DNA of 64,000 nt from Viola odorata (GCA_963691705.1 OY829543.1:32387523-32451522), one strand, 5' to 3'; shown: positions 48,436 to 60,789, counted from the first letter of the stretch. Notes: generated by a model not told the origin, from the sequence alone. A program made the numbers and translations.

Positions 48436-49039
48436 AGGGGTGTAAGAAACCGGATCGAACTGGAACCGGAGAATTTTGACCCAAGCCGATCTGAACCGTA
48501 ACTTTCCTATTCGGTCCGGGTCTACGAATATAAAACCCATAAAACCGAACCATAGAACCGTTTGAACAGGAAATTTTTATATATATTTATATATTTATGC
48601 ATTAATTATCAAAAGTTTAGCTTTGGTTCAGTGGTTAAATCTTTCACTCTCTTACAAAAGAGAAGGGGTTCGAATCCCCTTCCCCTCAAATTTCTTTATT
48701 TTTTTCCTTCGTTGCTGGGGCTGGGCTGGGTCGGGCCATTTCTTTATTCATTTATTTTTTTAAAAAAATCATTTTTCTTAATTGTTTTAAAATATCCATG
48801 ATAACGAAGAGATATTTTTTTTGCATGAATAAATAGTAGTTTTTCTAATTGTTAAAAAAAAAAAAAAAACCAAAAACCAAACCGAACCAAACCGAAAATT
48901 CTGGTTTAGTCCGGTTCTGGTATGCCAGAACCCGAATTTTCCAGTTCGGGTCCGGTTCTGGCATATCAGAACTGAAATTTTCAGGTTCGGTCCGGTTCTA
49001 GCCCTAAAATCGGACTGAACCGGCCCGTTTACACCCCTA
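48436..49039. mobile_element. Non-autonomous hAT transposon (604 bp)
   Basis: Terminal inverted repeats TAGGGGTGTAA / TTACACCCCTA, flanked by the perfect 8-bp duplication AGTATTTT (48428-48435 and 49040-49047). An 8-bp TSD with TAGGGGTG-type ends is characteristic of the hAT superfamily. The subterminal DNA is rich in short GAACCGG / CCGGTTC motifs on both sides, likely transposase-binding sites. There is no transposase ORF. The centre contains a tRNA-like segment and a 16-bp A run (48854-48869). The empty site is seen in D's left LTR. Confidence 0.93.
48617..48686 (+). other. tRNA-like segment with pol III A and B boxes
   Basis: An A box TGGTTCAGTGG at 48624-48634 and a B box GGTTCGAATCC at 48667-48677, about 33 bp apart, are near-perfect matches to the pol III internal promoter. 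The T-arm stem AGGGG/CCCCT is perfect around TTCGAAT. The anticodon arm pairs only four bases around an eight-base loop and the acceptor stem is poor, so this is not a normal tRNA gene. With the A run at 48854-48869 it could be a SINE of about 250 bp inside the hAT element; I found no convincing SINE target duplication. Confidence 0.6.
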
Positions 49040-49170
49040 AGTATTTTGGCGTCTTTTCCTCTTTGAGCTTAGATCTACAAAAAGTACGAATTTAAAGGAA
49101 AATTAGCAGTATCATGCCCAAGATAAGCCTATAAATACAGAGGAAAATATGCATAAAATACGTTATATCA

Positions 49171-50385
49171 GTTATTTTTAATGTGCATATTCGATCAATT
49201 CAGAGGTTTTGGAAAAGGGGTAGGGACTCCACCAACTACAATGTTTCTCTTAGTAGAGTTAAAAATTGTGGCAGAAAGAGGATTGAATTTGATCTCCAGA
49301 AAATGAGAGATATTCCTTTAAGGGATAGAACAACCCTAAAGTCTCTTGCTTCTGCTTTGGGTGTTTCAAAATCGTATTTGCACAAGGAACTCAAAATGGG
49401 AGAGTTGAACTGTCATAGTAATAGCATCAAACCATCATTGACAAAAGGAAATCGTGTGCAAAGGGTTCGACACTGTCTCTCCTTTATTGATCCAGCCTCA
49501 CTTCTAGCATCTAATTCTTTTGTTGACATGAAAAATGTAGTTCACATAGATGAGAAGTGGTTTCAAATGACAAGGAAGGTCCAGCCATATTACCTGCTCC
49601 CTGATGAAGATGAACTAGTAAGAACCATCAAAAGTACTAATTTTATTCCCAAGATTATGTTCCTTATAGCTGTTGCTAGGCCTAGATATAACTCTGATGG
49701 GAATTGTAAATTTGATGGTAGGATTGGGGTGTTTCCATTAGTGACTGAGGTTGCTACTTTGTGGTTTAGTTCAAATAAGGTTGCTGGAACATTAGAAGTT
49801 AAACCAATTCCAAAAATAGATAGGAAAGTCATTAGGCAGTTCATAATAGAACAGATTTTACCTGCCACTAAGGAAAAATGGCTGAGGGAAAGCCTCATGG
49901 ATCCAATTATCATCCAACAAGATAATACAAACACACATATCCATGAGGATGATATTGATTTCTTAGCTGCAGTGGATAATGTAGGATTGAATATCAAACT
50001 GTTGTGTCAACCTCCTAATTTCCCTGAATTAAATATTATTGATCTAGGATTTTTTAGAGCAATTCAGTCGCTGCAGGAAAAGAAATGTGCAAGGAATCTA
50101 GATCAATTGGTTGAAGCAGTAAAGAAGGCATACTTTGAATTTTCTGATAAAAAGTCTAATAGTATTTTTCTCACTCTTCAGTCATGCATGATAGAGATTT
50201 TGAGAATTAGGGGGTCCAATACGTATAGAATCCCTCACATTAAAAAAAATCAGTTGTCTAGGCTTGGGTTGTTTCCATCCAGATTGACTTGTGATCCAGT
50301 AATCCTTGCAACTGCTGCAGCTCATCTTCCCCCTCTACCATGTAAGACAGCGTGTTATTTTTACTCTATCCACTGTATTTACTGA
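49171..50385 (+). pseudogene. Mariner-like transposase, catalytic part (DD39D)
   Basis: Continues the fragment ending at 6431. The 400-residue ORF has a helix-turn-helix (TLKSLASALGVSKSYLHKEL, residues 51-70), then the catalytic triad: D123 in VVHIDEKWF, D247 in IIQQDNTNTH and D287 in ELNIIDLGFF. There are 39 residues between the second and third aspartates, the DD39D arrangement of plant mariner-like elements. All three acids are present and this part has no internal stop, so inactivation comes from the insertion of D. The ORF ends at 50385; a strong donor (CCAT/GTAAGAC at 50340) and acceptor (TTTTTTTTCAG at 50425) suggest that the real terminus lies near 50340. Confidence 0.92.
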
Positions 50386-52981
<2,596 letters not shown>

Positions 52982-53626
52982 CTAAGCAACGAAACTAATC
53001 CTTTGGTAGAATAAATAGAATGATGGGAGTAGGAGCCTTAACATTTCGATGAATTCTGGTTCGCGGCTAGGGTCCATCAACCAAAACATACCTGCAATTG
53101 GGAGTTTGTTCAAGTTAAAATCTCGTTCTCTATTGTACTTGGCAGCCAACTGCTTCTCCTCAGCACAGGGTTCATTGAGGTCAAAGTCATAAATAACTTT
53201 GGGTCGTGGAATAGACCCACTGGATTTCACCCTCCTATATTCCACGATTGACTCCAATTTCTTGTTGGAACTCTCGACGACTGCACCCGAAGCCATATCC
53301 CAATCATCACAATAAGTGTCTTGAACTATTGCCTGCATAACCTCGCCAGAATCATCTACAATCGAGCCTACAACCTCGTCGGAATCCTTAACAATTGAGT
53401 CGTCAACCTCGACTGAATCCTCCACTATTGCCTCCATATCATCGACAAATTCCTCCTTGATTGCCTCCATTACATCGCCTGAAGCCTCAATCACCGAAGC
53501 TGCAGCCTCTTCCCCGATTTCAATGGAATCCGGTACAACCATGTTCATTGAATCATCAAATTCAACCATGGATTCGTACTGAGAATCATCCCAATAATCG
53601 ATGCTTTCCATGATGGGTGTCAACAA
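52982..53626 (-). CDS. Antisense acidic ORF in the MLE 3' part, unrecognised
   Basis: The predicted start is MLTPIMESIDYWDD, with MESIDYWDD as a likely alternative. The protein is strongly acidic with imperfect repeats around EASGDVMEAI, VEDSVEVDDSI and DSGEVMQAI, then two DLN-type motifs (DFDLNEPC and RDFNLNKLP). Just after KLPIAG is a strong donor (TTGCAG/GTATGTT near 53092), so the residues beyond may be intronic. AAACCCTAA (telo-box-like) lies at 53632-53640, upstream of the start. The ATG is about 370 bp from the MLE terminus at 53998. It could be a second MLE gene, a captured host exon, or the first exon of an opposite MLE. I cannot decide which. Confidence 0.55.
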   Translation of the reverse strand: MLTPIMESIDYWDDSQYESMVEFDDSMNMVVPDSIEIGEEAAASVIEASGDVMEAIKEEFVDDMEAIVEDSVEVDDSIVKDSDEVVGSIVDDSGEVMQAIVQDTYCDDWDMASGAVVESSNKKLESIVEYRRVKSSGSIPRPKVIYDFDLNEPCAEEKQLAAKYNRERDFNLNKLPIAGMFWLMDPSREPEFIEMLRLLLPSFYLFYQRISFVA

Positions 53627-53982
53627 GATTAGAAAACCCTAATTTCGTGAAAAAGGAAGTAAGAAACTCTGGTTGAAGAAGAAGATAAAATTGTGGACTA
53701 AAAGAGAAAAAGGAAGACTTTCGACGGTGATTGACAACCCAAATCAACATTTTCCGCCAAATTGAATTTTCAATTTTTATATTTCCTCCCTAATTCTCCC
53801 GAAAATTTGAAGGATTTGCTTTCATTAGTGTCAGAGCGGCTTGAGAATAGCAAGGGAGGATGGTGCAAGCGCGCTTGTCAATGGTCAGGGGTAAAATAGT
53901 CAGTTCAATGCCAAAGAAATGTGGAAAAGTGAGAACGACATTTAATTTCAAACGACAGCAAAAATACTAAAACAACAAACAA

Positions 53983-53998
53983 TGGGGGAAGGAGGGAG
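53983..53998. repeat. Probable right terminal inverted repeat of the MLE
   Basis: GGGGGAAGGAGGGAG followed by TA (53999-54000) is the complement of the CTCCCTCC-type ends of plant mariner/Stowaway elements with TA target duplication. The left TIR is not in the window. Confidence 0.6.
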
Positions 53999-54005
53999 TA
54001 CTAAC

Positions 54006-54995
54006 TAGGGGTGTACATTTGACCCGCCCAACCCACCTAACTGACCTAACCCGACCTGCCAAAAGAAGAAAACCGCCTAACCCGCCCATATATAGATACA
54101 TAATTGACCCATTAAATTTGGTGATGGATCGGGTCGCGGGTCAAAATTTTGAAACCCGCTTATAACCGACCCGATCCGCCAAATAACCCTAACCCTAACG
54201 CCTATGTATATAAGCATCCTTTTTTCTTTCCTTTTCTTTTCTTCTATCTTTTATTTTCTTTCATGCCGCCACCACCTTCATAGCCTAACCCTCTCCATCA
54301 CACAACCACGCCAATCACCACCGTCAATCCCAGCAATCCATCATACAACCACGCCAATCACCACCGTCACCACTCATTTCCGTCAAACCCAATCATAAAA
54401 TCCACCAAAAGCCGCAAATCCCAGCCAAACCTCAATTGTTCCCGACCTGCACCTCCTTCCCCCTAAAAAAATATCTCATCATCACTGCCGCATAACCACC
54501 ACACAAAACCCATCTCCTTCTCTCTCAAAACCAAACACACAATAACCAACCATCATCTCATCTCTGTTATTGTTAACTCTGGTGTTTGTGTTGAAATTAC
54601 CAGGTGTTTCTCTGCTTTGGACAATTAGTGTCCTCAACTCGCTTCCTACTGCAAGATGAATTTAACATTCAGACAACAAAGCATGACAATTGCATCATTG
54701 TACTCCCTCTTGATTTGTACCCATCTTTCTTTCTTCATCTGTCTTTATATGTGGTCAAGTTACTTTATTCTTTCCTTGCTAGGTGTGGTCAAATTACTTG
54801 CAAACGGGAGGAAGAGTGGTATTTGTATTACAGTAGAATATGTTTTAGAATCAACTTTAATAATTTGTGTTGAATTATTATAGGCAATGACTGATGGAAT
54901 GCAAATTTGTGTGCATTTTGTTTTTTGGATTATAAGCCCGACCCATTTTTTTGTCCTAAAGCCCAACCCGTCAACCTGCTTATAACCTACCTGAC
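54006..54995. mobile_element. hAT-like element, left part, interrupted by F
   Basis: Begins TAGGGGTGTACATTTGACCCGCCC, the same TIR core as the hAT at 48436. Subterminal DNA is rich in GACCCG/CGGGTC motifs on the left (54020-54180) and again on the right (54930-54990: AAGCCCGACCC, AACCCGTCAACC). A 25-bp unit is repeated at 54302-54326 and 54345-54369. The right TIR is not seen because LTR unit F starts at 54996. No transposase ORF was found. The start is only five bases from the MLE end. Confidence 0.65.
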
Positions 54996-55808
54996 TGATA
55001 CGAGCATGGATCCATACGTCGCCAACGAAAGACCACTCCCGTGGCCTATCCATCAGCAAGCTCTCGGTAATGATATGGAGGAGCTCATTGAGGGCGCCAA
55101 CGGCTCGGATTTAGCTTCGAGGACAAAGCCTCTCGAAGAGGTAGGAGATGATATGAGCTCGGGAGCTCATGGCGACCTTTCGGGACTTTTTGGAGCTTTT
55201 CAGGCAGTGGCTAATGGCATGACGCTAAGGCCCTAGCAGCATGCTGCCAACACACGAGTTTTGGGTGCATTTTGGGCAGTGGCTAGTGACATGCCGCTAA
55301 GCCCTTAGCGGCATGCCGCTAGTGTGATACAATGAACTTTCGTGCGCGGGCCTTGACCCATTTTAAGGGACATTTAAGGTTTTACCCTTGTAATAGTTTG
55401 GTAGTATAAATAGCTAGAGATAGCCTCATTTTGAGGGGTCTTTGAATTGAATGTGATTTCTTCATAAGACCAATATTAGCTTAGTGTAGCTTAGGGCAAT
55501 CAAGGGTTCCTATAACCGAACTATCATCTTCTCCAAGAGCAAACGGGTTGTCCATCCTTGTTGGTGGAAGGGTCATCTTGGGTAGAGATCCTTGTAGTTG
55601 TTCATAGTAAGGTTGTCTTACCTAGTTGTAAGGAGGGTTTACTCCAACTTCAAGTTCATTACTTGTTATCATCAATACATCTTCAATATTCCTCCATTAA
55701 ATCCATTACGACTCTATTGTTCAATTTATTAGTCCATTCCAATGCCAAACTCCCAACGAGGACTAGATCCGCCAGCTACATCTTCCTTACGCAACCAAGA
55801 TCGTATCA
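54996..55808 (+). repeat. LTR of element F
   Basis: 813 bp with ends TGATACGA and TCGTATCA, which are perfect inverse complements. A TATA box TATAAATA lies at 55404-55411. The bases following (TGTGGTAGCGGGGC) contain a TGG start, supporting a primer-binding site rather than a solo-LTR flank. GCTAAGGCCCTAGCAGCATGC-like GC-rich segments are duplicated at about 55205-55250 and 55277-55322. The partner LTR is not in the window. Confidence 0.7.
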
Positions 55809-55810
55809 TG

Positions 55811-55822
55811 TGGTAGCGGGGC
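55811..55822 (+). other. Possible primer-binding site of element F
   Basis: TGGTAGCGGGGC two bases inside the LTR; 9 of 12 bases match the initiator-methionine PBS TGGTATCAGAGC. Weak on its own, but in the right place. Confidence 0.4.
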
Positions 55823-57340
55823 ATTTGGCTGTCCTTTTGGTTGATACGAATTTTTCTCATATTTTTCAGCCATATTTTTCTGTCTCCTTGGTTTAATGTT
55901 GTTCTTTTGTGTCTTGTGCATCTTTTGAGCCATTTTTGAGGTTTTCTTTCAAAGGAAACCTTCCAAAATCATTTTAGACAGTGCTCAAAACTGTCAACTT
56001 TTCTGCTCTTGGTGTTCATCTTTGGAACAGTTTTTCTTAAGTTTTATGTCTTCATTTTTATTATTTCTTGAGTCTAAAATATATTCCTTTGTCTCTAGTT
56101 TCTTGTGGTATAAGTATCGGATTTTAATTCCATCGTTTTCCTATTAAAAAGGTGAAAGTTTCAGAGGTCTGTTCTTGTTGTTCTTGCTGTCATCTTCATG
56201 TATGTTCTTGAGTGAGGCTTTTTGATTCAATTTGATTCCAAGTTGCTTGAGTGATTTAGTTTCCCTTTAAACAAATATAACCTATCCATCAGCATCCATC
56301 ACAAGTCCTTCACCCATAAATGCAATAGCCAAATACACATCACACTTGTCAAAGACAAGCATCCCTAAATTTAAGGAAGGACAACCTACCCTACTTTCCC
56401 TCTCTCCTTCAAACGTTGCAGCCAGATTAGGCATAAAAAAAGGCTGAACTTTAGCCTCCTAAATCCCCATCTTCCTAGCTATATACCCTACCTAAACGTC
56501 CTAAACAGAAGCAAAATAAAGACAACAACTACAAGTCCTAAACTAGGCACCTTTGTGCTGACTTTTGAGAGGAAAACGTGAGGGGTTTTAAACACTTGAG
56601 TGACCTGTCTTTCTTCGTCCTAAACTCATTTCAAGTCTCTTATTTTGTGTCTTCAAGTCCTAGAGTCTTTCTGTCAAATCCTAAACACATTTTCTCTTTT
56701 CTTAAGTCTCAAGTCAACATGTTCAGCCAAGGCTGCTCTTGAGTTTGTTGTTGTTTGTTCTAGTGTCTGTCCAGTTTTTATATGTTCCTCCGCCCATAAA
56801 ATTTTGAAAATTTGTGTCAACAAACTTCTTTCTGTGCGTAATATTTTTTTTTTTGAGTCACCGGGAAATTATGAAGTAATCTTATATATTTTGGCCAAAA
56901 TAGAAAGGTGCGCAGATTTTAACCGAGAAAAGTCTTTTATGTGGTCTTGGTCTATTTTCAGAGTTTTCTAGCCAGAATTTTCTTTTCTGTCCTTCATGAA
57001 AGTCGTAGGTCTATGTATTAGGAGTTTAAATACTTAATTTTGTGATTTAATTCAATCATTCCCTATTTTTTCGTGTGTCATTTTCAAAAGTCGCGCAAAC
57101 TGTCCAATAATCCTAGCAAAATTGTTTGGTGTTTCTTGCGTTCTTGCTTGTATCAAGTCATTAGGAGGATCCTTATGATTGAACTTGAGCTTGTTAGCTT
57201 GAACATCCTTATGAGTTGAGCGATTGTGAGCGCATTAGAGAGGAGTGCAAACACCCGAGCGATACACGTGAGGGAGCGATTTGTTTTCACTAACCTATAT
57301 GTATATATATAGTTTATTCTTTTTGTAGGTAACTTTCAAC
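55823..57340 (+). other. Element F leader, no gene seen
   Basis: T-rich sequence without a supportable ORF. A TTCTTTTTGTAG acceptor-like site at about 57316-57328 ends it. Confidence 0.4.
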
Positions 57341-57547
57341 ATGTCCTGTGCCAATTTTCCTGGTTATTACAAGGCTAGTTATGGCTCTTATGGGAGTGAT
57401 GCTATATTACATCCGAGTTCCCGGCTGGTATTTGATCATCATGCACCATTTCGGCACAATTCTTGTTACTACGGTACACCCTCGCCATCCTATGATCATC
57501 GTTCTTATGGGTATGATGAAAATGTGGATTGTAGGTTGGATGATTAA
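57341..57547 (+). CDS. Small Tyr/Ser/His-rich ORF of element F
   Basis: 68 codons from ATG 57341, right after a splice-acceptor-like site, beginning MSCANFPGYYKASYGSYG and ending in TAA. Aromatic-rich like the first ORF segment of element E (MSYFNSYSH...), and placed at a similar point after the leader. I do not recognise it. It could be the first exon or the remnant of a Gag-position protein. Confidence 0.4.
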   Translation: MSCANFPGYYKASYGSYGSDAILHPSSRLVFDHHAPFRHNSCYYGTPSPSYDHRSYGYDENVDCRLDD

Positions 57548-58160
57548 TGCAAATGATTTTTGCCTATATTAGAGGTGATCGTACCAAATTACCAACCGTG
57601 TAACCCCATTGGTTCCAATGGTGTTCAAAATCACATTCAAAGAATTGAAAATTCTCAAGTAGTGCATAAATAAAGACTAACAACTCTATAGTTTATGAAT
57701 GGTTCAATTATTGTTTAGCGTGACAAAACATCATTTCTTGGTCTATTTCTTGGCCAAGAAAAGTGTTTTGGGTGTTCCTTCAACTACTCTCCTAAGCTCC
57801 AAACTCCAAACTAAACTCAACATGGGACTATAGTGATAGGAAAAATATTAAACTAGGATTATGATATATGTAGTTACTGGTATTGAACATGTTACACTCT
57901 TACGGTTTCCCTATTAATAAAACATGGATTTGACTAGTGAAGTGTCATGGTATTTTAGGTGTTGAGGCAAATTTTCAACAGAAAAAAGGAGTTTTGATTT
58001 TGTGCACACAGTAAACATAAAATATGTAAGGACTAACCTAGAAACACACAAAATTCAAAAGAGAAAATCATGCATAAAATGAAAAACTAACTTAAAAATG
58101 AAAAAAATTTAACTAACACATGTAAAAACAACAAAAACACAGCAAAAACACAGTAACATA
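57548..58160. other. Region without recognisable gene
   Basis: AT-rich. It contains a TTCTTGGCCAAGAA palindrome near 57768, the same word as in element C. Confidence 0.35.
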
Positions 58161-58562
58161 TTATATATAAGACAAATCCTCCTCCATATTTATCGAACAT
58201 ATTGTCCTCAATGTGCAGGAGAAGAGAAACATAAAAGCATAAAATAGAAAATTAAAAATTAAAAATTGCAGAAATAAAAAAAAAGAAACAACATAAGGTA
58301 AAGTTTTAAACAGATGGTGGAAAGATAGAGTTGAATTTGGCATTAAGAGAGATGATGGACTCTAGGAGGAATATTTGTAGAGCAGCTGCTTGATTCTGAG
58401 TAGCAATGAAGATTTGAAGGAGTTTGTATATCTCCTTCTATTGATCCAGAAGCACAACCATCCATCCTGGTTTGGGTTGTTGAGTTGCAAAAGTTGAAGT
58501 TGGAGCTTCTTGGCCAGTCGCTTGGCCAAGAACATCTTATTGGTCTCCGAGCTCAATATCAT
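58161..58562 (-). pseudogene. Remnant of an Athila-type 3' region
   Basis: On the minus strand, CACATTGAGGACAATATG (about 58200-58217) followed by an ATATGGAGGAGG block resembles the conserved sequence just after the ORF-1 gene in C (41594-41630), D and E. The open minus-strand stretch 58562-58362 would then be the end of an ORF-1-type gene. It carries CTTGGCCAAG-type words near 58510-58530. No other Athila part is seen next to it. Confidence 0.45.
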
Positions 58563-58642
58563 GAAGGGTAATTTTTTGACCTCCTAACTATCCAAACTCA
58601 ACAACCCAAACCAGGATGGATGGTTGTGCTTCTAGATCAATA
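58439..58642. repeat. Near-perfect 48-bp inverted repeat
   Basis: Arms 58439-58486 and 58595-58642 are inverse complements with one mismatch, separated by 108 bp. The right arm is embedded between two similar direct segments (TTTTTTGACCTCCTAACTATCC at about 58573-58594 and TTTTTTGACCCCCTAGACTATCC at 58645-58667). Confidence 0.9.
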
Positions 58643-59104
58643 GTTTTTTGACCCCCTAGACTATCCGAAAAAAGAAAAAACCTCCCCTGACCTCTATTTA
58701 TATAATTACTCCCTCCTGAACTATTATTTCCATGCAACTTGCAATTTTGGTCCAAAAATGACCGGTAGACCTCATTAAAACTGGTTGTTGTAGGTTTCTT
58801 TTTATGTCATTTATGAGATATTTTGAAAATTAATTAATTATTATCTAAAATAAAAAATAAAAACATTACAAAATAATTAATTACAAAATAAAAAAATGAA
58901 AATTAGAAAAAAAAATACAATGTAGTCATCGATTGATAATTAATTATTCCTACTTTTTCTTTTTTTTTCTTTTTTTCCTTCTTCTTCCTCCCTGATAACC
59001 TAAGTTCTCATCTCAAAAAATCCATGGCAGCTGCCCCTCATCCTTACCAGATCACCCATTCCTTTCCCACTCTCTTGCTCTTCTCCATCATCACCGACCC
59101 CCTC
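58643..59104. other. AT-rich stretch before element G
   Basis: No gene. It holds a TACTCCCTCC Stowaway-like motif at about 58704 and long A- and T-rich tracts. Element G starts at 59105. Confidence 0.4.
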
Positions 59105-60201
59105 TGATACGATCCTAGTTGCCTAGGATGCGCTTGACGATGATCTTGTTCGAAGTTTGGATTTCAATGAGGAAAAAGTAACTCCCTTCAGTGCTTAACC
59201 CTCCTATCAACCTGTGCTAGGCAAACTAAGCCAAACAATTGAGGTTCTTGACTCGAATCCCTAACCCTCTACTCGACCTGCAAATAGCAAACTAGGGTGA
59301 ACGAAACAATGGGGGTGAACTTTCGGGTTTTACTTGTGATTCTAATCGAGTGTTCTGACTCAATTAAAGACAAGGTTCTCGCAAGAACAATTTGAGAAAC
59401 TCTCTCAAAATTCTATTATCAAAATCAGGGGGGGTGATTTACAATGTGTACATGCGCTCCTTTATATAGGCTTGCGCAATGTCCTACTTAGACTAGAATT
59501 AGAATTCCTATCTAAATACAATTCTTATAAGCTAATTAACTTGAATAAATAAATAAATAAAAAGAGTTCTAATACACCTAGGATCGCTCTGGTCGCTCAT
59601 CTCCTTCATGAACTCGAATTCCTCCAAGTCGCGCCCCCATGGCTCGCGCATGGTGCGTGCCAACAAGTCACCTCGAGCCCTAGAATGATTGGCTCGAGCA
59701 TTTGACCTAAAATCTGGTCCAGAACCTTCTAACATCTTGATATGTAAGAAACAAAGTCGATCGCTTGCTTCTGGACTCGTTGGACTCAACAGATTCCTTC
59801 GTAGGTACTTGTGGACCTTGTGCGCGCCCTTCTTGCGCACAACAAGATCGACTTGGGCGTTCTTGTGATCCACTCGTGCGATTGAGCCCAAACTTGGCCA
59901 CGACTCTCCTAAGACATCCCTCTGCCTTATATTTATATTGGGTCACTATTCTACACCTCTCTTCAATGGGTTGGCTTGGCTGGTCATTCCTTGCATACAC
60001 ATAGGCGTGTTAGCGTGTGCCGCGCGCGCCACAAGCTCTAGGATTTGTGTTGTCCATACGACGGGAATTATCTCCATTAGATGAGGCTGTGAGAGCCTCC
60101 CTCAATGCTCCTTGGTTTCGTTTGCTCGATGCGCTCATCCACTAAGCCCTCGTTGTGCACTAGGTGCGCGTTGTGCGTGCGCTAGGGCTAGGATCGTATT
60201 A
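59105..60201 (-). repeat. 3' LTR of element G
   Basis: About 1.1 kb, with ends TGATACGATCCTAG and CTAGGATCGTATTA, inverse complements with one mismatch in the final dinucleotide. A minus-strand TATA box (CCTATATAAAGG) lies at about 59459-59470, and the purine tract AAGGGCGAGGGAAT (minus strand, about 60202-60216) is directly internal to it. Confidence 0.75.
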
Positions 60202-60554
60202 TTCCCTCGCCCTTGGAAACTATTCGTCCTTGAATCTGGACCTAAATACACAGCACAACACCTTGAGTCAGTATCAACAAAAGGCACACTCGAAAGATAG
60301 AAATTACCCGAGACATCCACATCGGCGGTGGTCTCTATGTGTACGGCAATGATGTGGGTCGAATCATCGTCTCCCTCGACTAAGGCCTTATCAAATTGGG
60401 TAGGCAACCTTGGTAGGTGTAAGAACATCTTATCCCAATCAAGAACCCTAAAAAATAACTTTGAATGCCTACGGTATCCATGATCCGTCTGTGGCATCCC
60501 CAAACGCTCCAAGTGTGCTATGGCTTGCTCACATGGTATCTTTGCCATCACCAA
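60202..60554 (-). CDS. Unrecognised ORF end between protease and LTR of element G
   Basis: Minus-strand ORF from 60554 into the LTR (stop at 60135). It contains IPCEQAIAHLERLGMPQTDH, LPRLPTQFDKALVEGDDD and THIIAVHIETTADVDVSG. No RT, RNase H or integrase motif. The Asp/Glu-rich segment and length suggest a protein relic, not an integrase tail that I recognise. Confidence 0.4.
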
Positions 60555-60789
60555 GTCTTTGTCAACACCTAAACTTGCAAAATACTTTCAAGAACAAGGT
60601 GTTAACGGTACCACAAGTGTAAAACCATATATACAAAAGAGCGAGTGGATACACGCATCTCTCATTTTGTATACATGCTACTCTCGGCATGCTCTTTATT
60701 TTCATGCGAGTATTTTCTCTCTCTTTTTCCATGCTTGCTATTGTCATGGGGGTTGTTTTGAATTTCTTTTTCCTTATTTTCAAGCTTCT

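Larger units (their letters stand above)
6432..49170 (-). mobile_element. Element D: Athila-lineage Ty3/gypsy retrotransposon carrying nested insertions
   Basis: Both ends are flanked by the 5-bp duplication GTTAT (6427-6431 and 49171-49175). The LTRs begin TGACTCACCG on the plus strand. On the minus strand the order is right LTR (5'), PBS related to tRNA-Asp-type Athila PBS, gag, protease, RT, RNase H, integrase, an ATHILA ORF-1-type gene, polypurine tract, left LTR (3'). Nested elements E (7695-13867), C (21293-44174, which itself holds B) and a hAT (48436-49039) interrupt it. Without them D is about 13 kb, normal for Athila. It sits in a mariner-like transposase gene. Confidence 0.95.
46987..49170 (-). 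repeat. 5' LTR of element D, interrupted by a hAT element
   Basis: From TGACTCACCG to GTTATATCA; about 1.57 kb after removing 48436-49039 and one 8-bp duplication. It matches the split left LTR throughout, including the point where E inserted (48249-48256) and the point where the hAT inserted (14050-14057 in the left copy). Confidence 0.93.

Noticed and set aside
48617..48686. Functional tRNA gene
   Set aside because: The anticodon and acceptor arms do not pair properly, and the segment is inside a hAT element.
54907..55236. 109-codon ORF as the end of a pol gene
   Set aside because: It straddles the boundary between the hAT and the F LTR; only the LTR part could be meaningful and it has no recognisable motif.
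55809..59104. 3' LTR of element F matching 54996-55808
   Set aside because: The only similar end is TGATACGA at 59105, but what follows is unrelated to the F LTR and belongs to element G.
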